Source: Phycisphaerales bacterium UBA2218
GTDB taxonomy: Bacteria; Planctomycetota; Phycisphaerae; Sedimentisphaerales; Anaerobacaceae
Length of the DNA: 64,000 bases
Reading direction: 5' to 3'
Assembly: GCA_002327785.1 (NCBI GenBank)
Contig: DCUI01000107.1
Span: 63,961-127,960, forward strand
A program made the translations under genes and the position numbers. Of this stretch, positions 36,888-46,041 are shown piece by piece. The notes under the pieces were generated by a model. It was not told the DNA's origin. It did no database searches and was given only the letters and a program-made list of their open reading frames with translations. The number at the start of each line of letters is the position of its first letter. The stretch's first letter is position 1.

Positions 36888-38984
36888 ATGAAGACCATCG
36901 AACGAAACGCCACGCGGTTCCTTTACCTGCTGATCGGTCTGTGTCTTGTGTTGTCCGCGGCGCAACCTGTCGCTGCACAGAAATTGACTTATATCGATCT
37001 GGTCAATCGCCTGACGAATCTGGAGTATCCGGCCACGCTGCCCGCACCGGGCGAGCAGTGCGCCCAACAGTCGAGTTGGGACCGCGCCAGCAAGTACGAC
37101 GAAGCCACAGGCAAGTACGTGCGATGGGACGCCAATGGCGATGGGAACGGCATCATCCGCAAGGAAGGCAACACCCTCGTCTTCGCCGAGATCGAGGGCC
37201 CGGCCGTCATCTGGCGGACCTGGTCGGCCCTGGCGAAAGAAGGCCACGTGAAGATCTATCTCGACGGCCAGGCCGAACCGGCGGTGGACCTGCCCTTCAT
37301 CGGCTACTTCAATTGCCAGAACGAGCCGTTCATCTACCCGGCCCTCGTGCACGAGGCCGCCAGAGGGCAGAACTGCTATGTCCCCATTCCCTTCCAGAAA
37401 TCCTGCAAGATCACCGCCGAGGGCGACTGGGGGGCCTACTACCACTTCACCTACACGACCTATCCCAAGGGAACCATCCTGCCGACCTTCACGCGAGAGC
37501 TGTCGGAAGAGGAGAAGCACGCTCTGGAGCGAACCAACGCAATCCTGTCCCGGCGCGGCGGCGGGCGGCAGGTCAGACGCAGAGGGCAGGAAAGGCAGGA
37601 CAGACAGGTGACGATCCCACCGGGCAAGACGGTCACGGTCTTGCAGCTTGACGGCGAACAAGCGATTACCGGCATTGACGCAAGCCTGGACCTGCCCGCG
37701 TCGCCGGATGATCGGGACATCCTCCGCGAGCTGACCTTGCATATCTACTGGGACGGCGAATCGCAGCCCAGCGTATGGGCCCCGCTGGGCGACTTCTTCG
37801 GCACAGCCCCCGGCGTGAACAAGTACGAGTCCTTCCCCCTGGGAATGACCGATGCGGGGTTTTACTGCCGCTGGTATATGCCCTTTGAGCGAGGAGCCCA
37901 GATCAAAGTCACCAACGATGGGGACAAGGAACGTTCGATCGAGTTTACCATCAGCCACGCTCCGCTGTCGAAACCCATCGAGACCCTGGGTCGATTCCAT
38001 GCGAAGTGGCATCGGGACGCCTTCCTGCCGGACGACCCGGAGCGACGAAAGATCGACTGGACCATGCTTAAGACCACGGGCCGGGGCCGCTTCTGCGGCG
38101 TGATGCTGCACGTCTGGAACCCTCGCGGCGGCTGGTGGGGCGAGGGCGATGAGAAATTCTTCGTCGATGGTGAGAAGTTCCCCTCCACCTTCGGCACCGG
38201 CTCCGAGGACTACTTCGGCTACGCATGGTGCAATCCCACGCTGTTCGAGAATTGCTATCATAACCAGACGATCAGCATGAACAACAAGGGCCACATCTCG
38301 GTCAACCGCTGGCACCTCACGGACAACGTGCCGTTCCAGAAGTCCTTCGAGGCGGCCATCGAGAAGTACTACCCGAACACCAAGCCCACGCTGTACGCCG
38401 CGACAAGCTACTGGTATCAGGCCGCCGGACAGCGAGATCCCTATGGGCCCGTGCCGGTCGATCAGCGCAAAGGCTACTGGGGCGAAGTAGAGATGTTCAA
38501 GGTCAAGGGCGCTCTGGAAGGCGAAGACCTGGCGATCCTCTCGAAGACCGGAGGCAACACCACAGTTCAGGACATGTCCGGCTACAGCGAGGGCTGGAGT
38601 AATGAGGCGCACCTCTGGTGGACCGACGCCAAGCCCGGCAACGTGCTCGAACTGGCCGTGCCGGTGGCAAAAGCCGGAAGCTACCGGCTCAAGATGCAGC
38701 TCACCAAGGCGATCGACTACGGCATCGTGCAGCTCTACCTCGACGGCAAGAAGCTCGGCGACCCGATCGACCTGTTCAACGACGGCGTCATCGCCACGGG
38801 CGCCCTCGACATGGGCACGCACGACCTGAGCCAGGGCCGGCACACGCTGAAGGTCGAGATCATCGGCGCCAACGACAAGGCCGTCAAGAGCTACATGTTC
38901 GGCCTGGACTACGTGAAGCTCGAGAGCACAGCATCAAGCAAGGAGAGCCCCAACGCCCCGCCGCGCGTTGGGGGTTCCTTTTAA
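36888..38984 (+). CDS. Secreted GH172 (DUF2961) glycosidase with C-terminal CBM-like domain
   Basis: 698 residues. Signal peptide about 1-31 (MKTIERNATRFLYLLIGLCL). The DUF2961/GH172 core spans about 45-535 with GPAVIWRTWSA, GTGSEDYFGYAWCNP near 436-450, and RWHLTDNVPFQKSFEAAIEK, the features I associate with this family. Characterised GH172 enzymes act on fructofuranosyl and arabinofuranosyl linkages, which is family knowledge. Residues about 560-690 look like a carbohydrate-binding beta-sandwich (AKAGSYRLKMQLTKAIDYGI...GLDYVKLE). A basic low-complexity insert (RRGGGRQVRRRGQERQDRQ) sits near residue 222. It overlaps the next reading frame by 17 bases. Confidence 0.85.
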   Translation: MKTIERNATRFLYLLIGLCLVLSAAQPVAAQKLTYIDLVNRLTNLEYPATLPAPGEQCAQQSSWDRASKYDEATGKYVRWDANGDGNGIIRKEGNTLVFAEIEGPAVIWRTWSALAKEGHVKIYLDGQAEPAVDLPFIGYFNCQNEPFIYPALVHEAARGQNCYVPIPFQKSCKITAEGDWGAYYHFTYTTYPKGTILPTFTRELSEEEKHALERTNAILSRRGGGRQVRRRGQERQDRQVTIPPGKTVTVLQLDGEQAITGIDASLDLPASPDDRDILRELTLHIYWDGESQPSVWAPLGDFFGTAPGVNKYESFPLGMTDAGFYCRWYMPFERGAQIKVTNDGDKERSIEFTISHAPLSKPIETLGRFHAKWHRDAFLPDDPERRKIDWTMLKTTGRGRFCGVMLHVWNPRGGWWGEGDEKFFVDGEKFPSTFGTGSEDYFGYAWCNPTLFENCYHNQTISMNNKGHISVNRWHLTDNVPFQKSFEAAIEKYYPNTKPTLYAATSYWYQAAGQRDPYGPVPVDQRKGYWGEVEMFKVKGALEGEDLAILSKTGGNTTVQDMSGYSEGWSNEAHLWWTDAKPGNVLELAVPVAKAGSYRLKMQLTKAIDYGIVQLYLDGKKLGDPIDLFNDGVIATGALDMGTHDLSQGRHTLKVEIIGANDKAVKSYMFGLDYVKLESTASSKESPNAPPRVGGSF
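38948..38982 (+). terminator. Hairpin spanning the GH172 stop and next start
   Basis: CCCCAACGC (38948-38956) pairs with GCGTTGGGG (38965-38973), followed by GTTCCTTTT. It looks like a weak intrinsic terminator, and its right arm contains the TTG start of the downstream gene, so it may instead couple the translation of the two genes. Confidence 0.45.
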
Positions 38985-40236
38985 CCTGCCGGAGGACCCG
39001 GACTACACCATCCTGGATTCCGCGAGGGACTCCATTCGCTTCACCGTGGAACGAACGCTGATCGAGTACAACGGCAACCTGTGCTGCAAGTCCAGCTTCG
39101 TGGACAAAGACGGCAATGTCATGGGCTGGCACGACTTCGGCAATCTCGAAGGCCCCGGCTGGGCGGCCAATGCCGTCGGCGGGGCCTATGAGCTTTACGC
39201 CTTCGGCCTGTATGAAAAGGACCCGACACTCCGGGAAAAAGCCCTGCGACTGCTGGATCACGTGCTGAAGGATGGCTTCATCGACTACGACACCGGTTTC
39301 ATCACAGGCTACCGCGAGACGACGACGAACCAGTTCTGCCTCAATTATCAGCACAAGAGCAACTGGTTCTGCCCCGGCTCGATGGCCAAGATCGCCTATC
39401 AATTGTTGATCTTCAGCGACCTCCTGGATGAGCCTCGCAAAAGCGCCATGCGGGAAGTGGCCCTCAAGACAGCCGACTGGATCCATCGAAATATCCGCCC
39501 CACGTCGAACGACTGGTATCCAAGGCGGTGCAAACCCGACGGCCAGCACTATCCACAGAACGCTTACGGCGACGGCGACATTCTCTTCGAGAAGAGCGGC
39601 GATGGGCTCTTCATTATCCAGCTCAACACCGCACTCACACAGCGGGGACTCGTCGACTTCCGTGAGGCGATCCGCCGGAGTGTGAAGGTCTTTATGGATG
39701 CCGGTGGGTTCTTCGGCAGCATCAATCACGATACCTACGACGAGCACGAGAGCGTCGCCTATTCCGTCGCGTTCCGCACGCTGCGCCAGGTGGCCAAGCT
39801 GCTGAACGATGACCGCGTGCGAGCCTTCGCCTACGACAGGTGCCTCGCGGGCCTCGATCAGTTCAAAATGACCGAAGACAGAAACGGCGTCCAGACCAGG
39901 GGCCTGCTCTACATGGAAAAGAGTTGGGACACCGCATATCTCTGGGAGAACGCCGAGGCGGCACTGGCCTATTTCGAGGCCTACGAGGACACCGGCACCG
40001 AGCAGTACAAGCAGGACGGCCTGACCATTCTGCGGGCCATAGCGAAACATCATCAGCGGGATACGGGATTCCTCACCGAGGGCGTGGACTGGAACAACCA
40101 CGTCGGCAAGCAGCACCATTTTGAGGAGGCTGAATTCGGGGACATCAAATACACCGAGCCGCTCCTGAACAACCTACACATCGTCGAGCCGACCCTGCTG
40201 GCGATCCGGCTGGGCATTGCCGAAGGCAACAAGTGA
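38968..40236 (+). CDS. Alpha/alpha-barrel (six-hairpin-like) protein, probable glycoside-active enzyme
   Basis: 422 residues. I cannot name the family. Only a TTG (38968) is available as a start in this frame before a GTG inside conserved-looking sequence near 39045; upstream the frame is closed by TGA at 38914. Repeated helix-loop-helix patterns (PGSMAKIAYQLLIFSDLLDE, TDRGLVDF-like segments, EKSWDTAYLWENAEAALAYFEAYED) are typical of (alpha/alpha)6 barrels such as GH88/GH105 or AGE epimerases. NLCCKSSFVDKDGNVMGWHD and GKQHHFEEAEFGDIKYTEP are notable. There is no signal peptide, unlike its neighbours, so it may act in the cytoplasm or its N-terminus may be shortened. It overlaps GH172 and precedes GH116 by 49 bases, which suggests one operon. 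Confidence 0.7.
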   Translation: MGVPFNLPEDPDYTILDSARDSIRFTVERTLIEYNGNLCCKSSFVDKDGNVMGWHDFGNLEGPGWAANAVGGAYELYAFGLYEKDPTLREKALRLLDHVLKDGFIDYDTGFITGYRETTTNQFCLNYQHKSNWFCPGSMAKIAYQLLIFSDLLDEPRKSAMREVALKTADWIHRNIRPTSNDWYPRRCKPDGQHYPQNAYGDGDILFEKSGDGLFIIQLNTALTQRGLVDFREAIRRSVKVFMDAGGFFGSINHDTYDEHESVAYSVAFRTLRQVAKLLNDDRVRAFAYDRCLAGLDQFKMTEDRNGVQTRGLLYMEKSWDTAYLWENAEAALAYFEAYEDTGTEQYKQDGLTILRAIAKHHQRDTGFLTEGVDWNNHVGKQHHFEEAEFGDIKYTEPLLNNLHIVEPTLLAIRLGIAEGNK

Positions 40237-40285
40237 ACACCGCGGCTATCCGATCACGGAAACCCCTTTTGATGCGGAGTCAAAG

Positions 40286-43200
40286 ATGAGAGAACATAGG
40301 ACGATTCAGGTCGTTGCAATCGTTTGTACGATGGCGTTGTGGAACAGTCTCCTTGCGGCCGGACAGGAGGCAGCGACGATATCTCACCTTGTGCCGGCAG
40401 ATAAAGGTCTGCCCCAGGATTTTACGGATAGGCTGCTCCAGCGAGGCGAGCGGGCCGTATACTCGGGCGAAGAGCTTGAGACCATCGGCATGCCCGTCGG
40501 CGGCATTGCGACGGGGCAACTGTACCTGCGCGGCGACGGGACGCCCGGACTCTGGCACATCTTCAACAAGCACATCTTCAGTGGCTACGGCCGGGACAAT
40601 TACCGTACGTACCGACCGGACTCGCCCGTCGATTCCGGGTTCGCGGTCGTGATCGAATCCGAGGGCAAGACCACGACGCGGCCGCTGGACAAAGACTTCG
40701 GCCGGGTCGAATTCGCCGGCGAGTACCCCATCGGCCTGGTCCGCTACAAGGCGGGCGACTTCCCGATCCAGGCCCAGATGGAGGCGTTCTCACCGTTCAT
40801 CCCGCTAAACGCAAAGGACTCCGCGCTGCCGGCGACGGTCTTTCACATCACGCTCCGGAACGCCTCCGACCAGGCGCAGAAGGTCAGCGTCCTGAGCTGG
40901 CTTCAGAACGCCGTGTGTTTCGACTCCGCCAAGGCCATCCATGCGCTGCGACACAGCCGGATCGTGCAGGACGGCAATCGCACACTGATCACCCACACCG
41001 CCCGGGAAGCCCCGAAGACACAAGTGGCGGCCCCCCGCCCGAAGATCGTCCTCAATGACTTCGAGGGCAAGGACTACGGCAATTGGAAGGTGACCGGCGA
41101 GGCGTTCGGCACGCGTCCGGCTCATGGCACCCTCGCCAACCAGCAGCGTGTCAGCGGCTTCCTCGGTGAGGGCCTGGTCAACACCTACCTGGGCGGCGAC
41201 CGGCCCCACGGAACGCTCACCTCCCCCGCTTTCGAGGTCTCCCGCAAGTACATCAACTTCCTCATCGGCGGCGGCAGCCACGCGGATCAGACCTGCATCA
41301 ATCTGCTCGTCGAGGACAAGGTCGTGCGAACCGCCACGGGCAAGGATAATGAGAAGCTCGAATGGTACTTCTGGAACGTCGAGGACCTGCAAGGCAAGAC
41401 TGCGACGATCCAGATCGTCGACCGCAACTCCGGCGGCTGGGGACATATCAACATCGACCAGATTGAGCTGGCGGATGAGCCGTACCAGGCGGACATGGGT
41501 CCATTCGACAAGCTGCCGGACAATGGCTCGCTCGTGCTGGCCATGGAGGAAGAGACAAGCACTCTCCAACAGACCCAGGAAGTCCTCAAGTCCGCCAGCG
41601 ACTGGTCCAAGGGGCTTTTTGCCGCCCAGGAAGCAACCTATTCCGCCAATGAGAAACGCAGCATGGCAGCGGCCACAAAGCCCGTGGAGCTTGCCCCAGA
41701 CGCCGAGCGCACATTCACCTTCGTCCTTACATGGTTCTTCCCGAACCATCCGCAGGGACATGAGTACGCGAACCGGTTCAAGAATGCCGCTGGCGTGGCC
41801 CACTACGTTCTCGATAACCACGACCGGCTGACCAGCGACACCAGGAAGTGGCACCAGACCTTCTATGAGGACAGCACCCTTCCCCGCTGGCTGCTGTTCC
41901 GGCTGCACTCGACCGTGAGCAACCTCGCGACGGGCACGTGCCAATGGTGGCAGAGCGGCCGATTCTGGGCGTGGGAAGGCGTCGGCTGCTGCGAAGGGAC
42001 CTGCACGCACGTCTGGAATTATGCCCACGCACCGGCCCGATTGTTCCCGGAGCTGGAGCGGAGCGCCCGTGAGATGCAGGACTTCGGCGAGGGCTTCGAT
42101 CCCGAACGCGGCTTGGTCGGCTTCCGGAGCAACCGGGCCTATGCGGCGGACGGACAGTGCGGCACCATCCTGAAAGCCTATCGCGAGCACCTTTGCTCGG
42201 CGGACGATGCGTTCCTGCGGCGAAACTGGCCCAGGATCAGGAAGGCATTGGAATTCTCGATCACCCAGGACGGCAATGACGACGGCCTGATCGAGAACAG
42301 CCAGCACAACACCTACGACATCAACTTCGAGGGCCCAAACACATTCGTCGGCTCGCTCTATCTGGCCGCTCTGCGGGCAGGCGAGGAGATGGCCAAGGAG
42401 ATGGGCGACGCCGAGTTCGCCCAGCGATGCCGCCGGATCTTCGAAAGCGGCAACCGGCTCAGCGTCGAGCGGCTGTGGGACGGTGAATACTTCATCCAAA
42501 TCGTCGATCTCCAGAAGTATCCAAAGCACCAGTATGAAAAAGGGTGCCTCTCGGACCAGCTCTTCGGTCAAGGCTGGGCCCATCAGCTCTCGCTCGGCTA
42601 CATCTACCCGCCGAGAAACGTGAAGCAGGCCCTGAAATCGGTTTGGACGTACAACTTCGCACCCGACGTGGGCCCGCAAAACGAGGTGCATCCGCCGGAC
42701 CGGTGGTTTGCCCTGCCCGGCGAGCCGGGTTTGTTCACCTGCACGTGGCCCAAGAGTCCCTATATCAAAGAGGGCGTGTTGTACCGGGAGGAGGTCTGGA
42801 CCGGGATCGAGTACCAGGTGGCCGGCCACATGGTCTGGGAAGATATGCTCCCGGAGGCCCTCGCCATTTGCCATGCGGTTGAGCAACGATACCATCCCGC
42901 CAAGCACAATCCGTTCAACGAGGTCGAGTGCGGCGACCACTACGCCCGTGCAATGGCCAGTTGGGGCGTCTATACCGCCCTGTCGGGTTTTGAGTACCAC
43001 GGCCCCAAAAGACATATCGGCTTCGCCCCGCGCGTCGCGCCCGATGATTTCCAGGCCGCATTCACCGCCGCCGAAGGGTGGGGTTCGTTCGCCCAGACCC
43101 GCACACAGGATGTACAAAGAGAGCAGATCGAGGTGCGCTGGGGCCAGCTGACACTGAAGACCCTCACGTTCCATGTCCCCAGGGAATGGAAGGCCGTGGA

Positions 43201-43339
43201 CACGACCGTCCGGCTGGACGGCAGACTCCTCGACCATGAGACCCGATTGGGCGTCGCCCACATGGACATGGAGTTGGACGACAACGTGGAGGTCCCCGAG
43301 GGCCATACGCTACAAGTCGAGGTCCGACGAAAAGACTGA
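40286..43339 (+). CDS. Secreted GH116 glycosidase with inserted beta-sandwich domain
   Basis: 1017 residues from ATG 40286 (GGAG upstream; signal peptide MREHRTIQVVAIVCTMALWN). The GH116 N-domain begins GMPVGGIATGQLYLRGDGTP and LWHIFNKHIFSGYG. Residues about 253-400 are an extra beta-sandwich (LNDFEGKDYGNWKVTGEAF ... GGWGHINIDQIEL) like those attached to GH32-type enzymes. The catalytic (alpha/alpha)6 domain spans about 530-940 and includes CCEGTCTHVWNYAHAPARLF and HNTYDINFEGPNTFVG near 674, whose Asp likely matches the GH116 acid/base. GH116 members are beta-glucosidases, beta-xylosidases or glucosylceramidases. Probably works with the upstream GH172. Confidence 0.85.
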   Translation: MREHRTIQVVAIVCTMALWNSLLAAGQEAATISHLVPADKGLPQDFTDRLLQRGERAVYSGEELETIGMPVGGIATGQLYLRGDGTPGLWHIFNKHIFSGYGRDNYRTYRPDSPVDSGFAVVIESEGKTTTRPLDKDFGRVEFAGEYPIGLVRYKAGDFPIQAQMEAFSPFIPLNAKDSALPATVFHITLRNASDQAQKVSVLSWLQNAVCFDSAKAIHALRHSRIVQDGNRTLITHTAREAPKTQVAAPRPKIVLNDFEGKDYGNWKVTGEAFGTRPAHGTLANQQRVSGFLGEGLVNTYLGGDRPHGTLTSPAFEVSRKYINFLIGGGSHADQTCINLLVEDKVVRTATGKDNEKLEWYFWNVEDLQGKTATIQIVDRNSGGWGHINIDQIELADEPYQADMGPFDKLPDNGSLVLAMEEETSTLQQTQEVLKSASDWSKGLFAAQEATYSANEKRSMAAATKPVELAPDAERTFTFVLTWFFPNHPQGHEYANRFKNAAGVAHYVLDNHDRLTSDTRKWHQTFYEDSTLPRWLLFRLHSTVSNLATGTCQWWQSGRFWAWEGVGCCEGTCTHVWNYAHAPARLFPELERSAREMQDFGEGFDPERGLVGFRSNRAYAADGQCGTILKAYREHLCSADDAFLRRNWPRIRKALEFSITQDGNDDGLIENSQHNTYDINFEGPNTFVGSLYLAALRAGEEMAKEMGDAEFAQRCRRIFESGNRLSVERLWDGEYFIQIVDLQKYPKHQYEKGCLSDQLFGQGWAHQLSLGYIYPPRNVKQALKSVWTYNFAPDVGPQNEVHPPDRWFALPGEPGLFTCTWPKSPYIKEGVLYREEVWTGIEYQVAGHMVWEDMLPEALAICHAVEQRYHPAKHNPFNEVECGDHYARAMASWGVYTALSGFEYHGPKRHIGFAPRVAPDDFQAAFTAAEGWGSFAQTRTQDVQREQIEVRWGQLTLKTLTFHVPREWKAVDTTVRLDGRLLDHETRLGVAHMDMELDDNVEVPEGHTLQVEVRRKD

Positions 43340-43363
43340 TCCTGCTTCTATGGAGAGAACACC

Positions 43364-43933
43364 GTGCTACGAGACCTTATCATCAGCAACAGGAGCTGCC
43401 GCCGGTTTCATCAGGAGTTCGCCGTCGACCGGCGGATGCTCGAAGAGCTGGTCGAGCTGGCGAGGTACTCGGCCTCGGCCGCCAATCTCCAGCCGCTCAA
43501 GTACATCCTCTCTGACGAGCCCACAAGGAATGCAGCGATTTTCGCCACTCTGGCGTGGGCCGGGTACCTGAAGGACTGGCCGGGCCCCCCGGAGGGGGAA
43601 AGACCCTCCGCCTATATCGTCATCGTCGGCGATACGGAAATCAACAACACCTTCGGCTGCGACCACGGGATCGCCGCCCAGAGTATTCTTCTCGGGGCTC
43701 GCGAGAAAGGGCTCGCCGGCTGCATGATCGGCCTGATCAAGCGCGAGGAATTACGCAAGTCCCTGGACATCCCGGCCCGTTATGAGATCCTGCTCGTTGT
43801 CGCGTTGGGCAAGCCGAAGGAGCAGGTGGCCATGGAGGAGGTCGGCCCGGGCGGGAGCATCAAGTATTGGCGCGACAACGCCGGCGTCCACCACGTGCCT
43901 AAGCGGCCGCTCAGCGAATTGATTCTCGCCTGA
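43364..43933 (+). CDS. Nitroreductase-family flavoprotein
   Basis: 189 residues, GTG start at 43364 behind GGAGAG. SNRSCRRFHQEFAVDRRMLE and ELARYSASAANLQPLKYIL are the FMN-binding signature of the nitroreductase fold; CDHGIAAQSILLGAREKGLAGCMIG and EILLVVALGKPKE complete it. Reduces quinones, nitro groups or flavins with NAD(P)H; the natural substrate is unknown. It starts 25 bases after GH116. Confidence 0.88.
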   Translation: MLRDLIISNRSCRRFHQEFAVDRRMLEELVELARYSASAANLQPLKYILSDEPTRNAAIFATLAWAGYLKDWPGPPEGERPSAYIVIVGDTEINNTFGCDHGIAAQSILLGAREKGLAGCMIGLIKREELRKSLDIPARYEILLVVALGKPKEQVAMEEVGPGGSIKYWRDNAGVHHVPKRPLSELILA

Positions 43934-44132
43934 CGAGATGAGGAGGCCGCATACGCCGCGACTTGTGAATTGCGGATTGACGTGTGGCTCGCCGCCGCAT
44001 ACGATCTGCTCCATCAGGAGATGGTGTGTACGTTTCGCGCCGCGGCGCCCCATCCGTATCTCGTAGACCGGATGTGGAATGTACGAGGCGAAATACCGAA
44101 TCGTAGAGAGTGAATCCTCAGGAGGCAGCGAA

Positions 44133-45926
44133 ATGAATCGGTCCAATCATCGAAACAAGACATTCCTATCGTGGGCATTGGCGATTGTGCTTCTCGCCCC
44201 GAGTGTGGGGGGCGCCGCACAATCGACATCTGCCGATCCTCTGCAGCTCGTACCCGCCGAGTCGCTGTTCTGCGTGCGAATCAACAAGTTCAGCGATACG
44301 CTGGCCCAGATGGATCAATTCCTGACAGGCGTATCCCCCCTCGGAGTATCCATGATGGTGATGGGCCAGATGTCCATGCTCTTGGGCGAACAGCCCAACG
44401 GGATCGACATGTCGGGGAGCTTCGTGGCGTTCGGGCCGCTCCCGGGCGGCGACGTGCCGGACCCGACGCGAATCGGCGTGCTCGTTCCAATCAGCGACTA
44501 TCAGAAATTCGTCGCAGACAACCGGAACGTCGCGCAGCCCGATGCCCAGGGCATTTCCCTGATCGGGGCCGACAGAGAGCAGAACCTCGCAGCCGTCAAG
44601 GCCGGTGCCTTTGCCCTCGTGACCACCGCAAACAACAGACAGGCTCTGACCGAGATGAGGAACTGGATGCCTCGCGGGACGACCTCCCTGGCCCAGAGGC
44701 TCGGTGCCGACGAACTGAAGCGGGCCCAGGGCTTCCCTGCATGGGCCTACGCCAACATTCAGACCGTGTCGAAGATGTTCGGACCCATGATCCAGGCGCA
44801 ACTCCGGCAGGTCAAAGAGATCTCCAAACAAATGCAGGGCCAGGGCGGGCCGCCCATGATGGGTCGGATGGATGGCATAATGGATATGTACTCCTCGCTG
44901 CTCGATACCCTGATGCGGGAGACGCAGTTCGTGAGCCTGACGCTCAACCCCAGCCCGACGACGCTGAGTGCAGGATTGACGGTGGCAGCCATTCCGGGGA
45001 CGGAGATGGCCAAGACCTTCACGGGGGATACGGCGGCCCCGGATCGGTCGTTCACACGGTACCTCAAGAACGGGGCCATGATGAACTTCATCGCGTCCGT
45101 GGACGCCGCCTCGTGGAACCGGCTCAATGAAACGTCCATCGACATGCTTGCGAAAATGGCCGGCAAGGAGGCGACCGACCCGCAGATCCGCCAACTGCTC
45201 AAGCTCACAACGGATGCCACCAACGCACTCGGCGGGACGCTGGCCGGATCGTTCTCCGTAAACGCCGCGAGCAAGCCGCCGTTCGAGATCCGATACGTCG
45301 TGGGGCTGAAGGACCCGCAGGCGTTCTATCGATTCCTGGAGGGGGCCCCCGCGATGTTCAGCACCGGCGCCATCGCTGATTTCTACAAGGACATGGGCAT
45401 GAAGACGAGCTTCGAGCTCCAGCCCAAGGCGGAGACCTACAAGGATGTCGCCATCGACGCCATCAAGATGAGCTTTACTGCAACCGATCCGAATTCCCAG
45501 GAGGGACAGATGATCGCCGCCATGTACGGCCAGGGAATGAACGGTCGAGTGGCCGTGGTGAATAGTCTCCTGGTGTACGCCATCGCAGCAGAGCCCGGCC
45601 CCGTCATGCGAGAGCTGATCGATCAGATAAAGGCCGGCGGCTCGACGCAGCAGGCCCCCAGCGAGGTGGACGCCGCCACAAAGTTGCTCCCCGGCGCCGA
45701 GAAGGCTGATTTCTTCACAACATTCAACATTCTGCGCACGTTCCAGATGGCCACGACGATGTTGCCCATGCCGATCCCGATGACGGCCGTACAAAGCCAG
45801 AGCAACATCGCCCTTGCAGGCAGCGCCGACAACGGCAAGGTGTCTGTTGACATCGCCATCCCCAAGCAACATCTGACCGAGCTTCTCGGGGTCATTATGA
45901 AGATGCAGCAGCCAAGACAGAACTGA
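44133..45926 (+). CDS. Large secreted protein of unknown function
   Basis: 597 residues. ATG 44133 is set by AGGAGG about 8 bases upstream. The signal peptide covers about residues 1-32 (KTFLSWALAIVLLAPSVGGA). The rest is soluble and rich in Met, Ala and Gln, with LQLVPAESLFCVRINKFSDTL near the N-terminus, a pattern resembling DUF3352-like exported proteins of planctomycetes and myxobacteria. No catalytic motif is recognised. A Met/Gly/Gln-rich linker (QMQGQGGPPMMGRMDGIMDM) sits near 235-255. It ends 115 bases before a convergent gene. Confidence 0.75.
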   Translation: MNRSNHRNKTFLSWALAIVLLAPSVGGAAQSTSADPLQLVPAESLFCVRINKFSDTLAQMDQFLTGVSPLGVSMMVMGQMSMLLGEQPNGIDMSGSFVAFGPLPGGDVPDPTRIGVLVPISDYQKFVADNRNVAQPDAQGISLIGADREQNLAAVKAGAFALVTTANNRQALTEMRNWMPRGTTSLAQRLGADELKRAQGFPAWAYANIQTVSKMFGPMIQAQLRQVKEISKQMQGQGGPPMMGRMDGIMDMYSSLLDTLMRETQFVSLTLNPSPTTLSAGLTVAAIPGTEMAKTFTGDTAAPDRSFTRYLKNGAMMNFIASVDAASWNRLNETSIDMLAKMAGKEATDPQIRQLLKLTTDATNALGGTLAGSFSVNAASKPPFEIRYVVGLKDPQAFYRFLEGAPAMFSTGAIADFYKDMGMKTSFELQPKAETYKDVAIDAIKMSFTATDPNSQEGQMIAAMYGQGMNGRVAVVNSLLVYAIAAEPGPVMRELIDQIKAGGSTQQAPSEVDAATKLLPGAEKADFFTTFNILRTFQMATTMLPMPIPMTAVQSQSNIALAGSADNGKVSVDIAIPKQHLTELLGVIMKMQQPRQN

Positions 45927-46041
45927 AACCGGGCAATAGGGCGAACTCGATATCTACTGACATTGAAGCCAGGGTTCTCTCCAAGGAGGACCATGGCTTT
46001 TGCATCGATGCAGGGAATGCTGCAAGCCATGTGAATCCGAC

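Noticed and set aside
40805..43306. Minus-strand frame of 833 codons
   Set aside because: Shadow of GH116. It has no start context or recognised domain.
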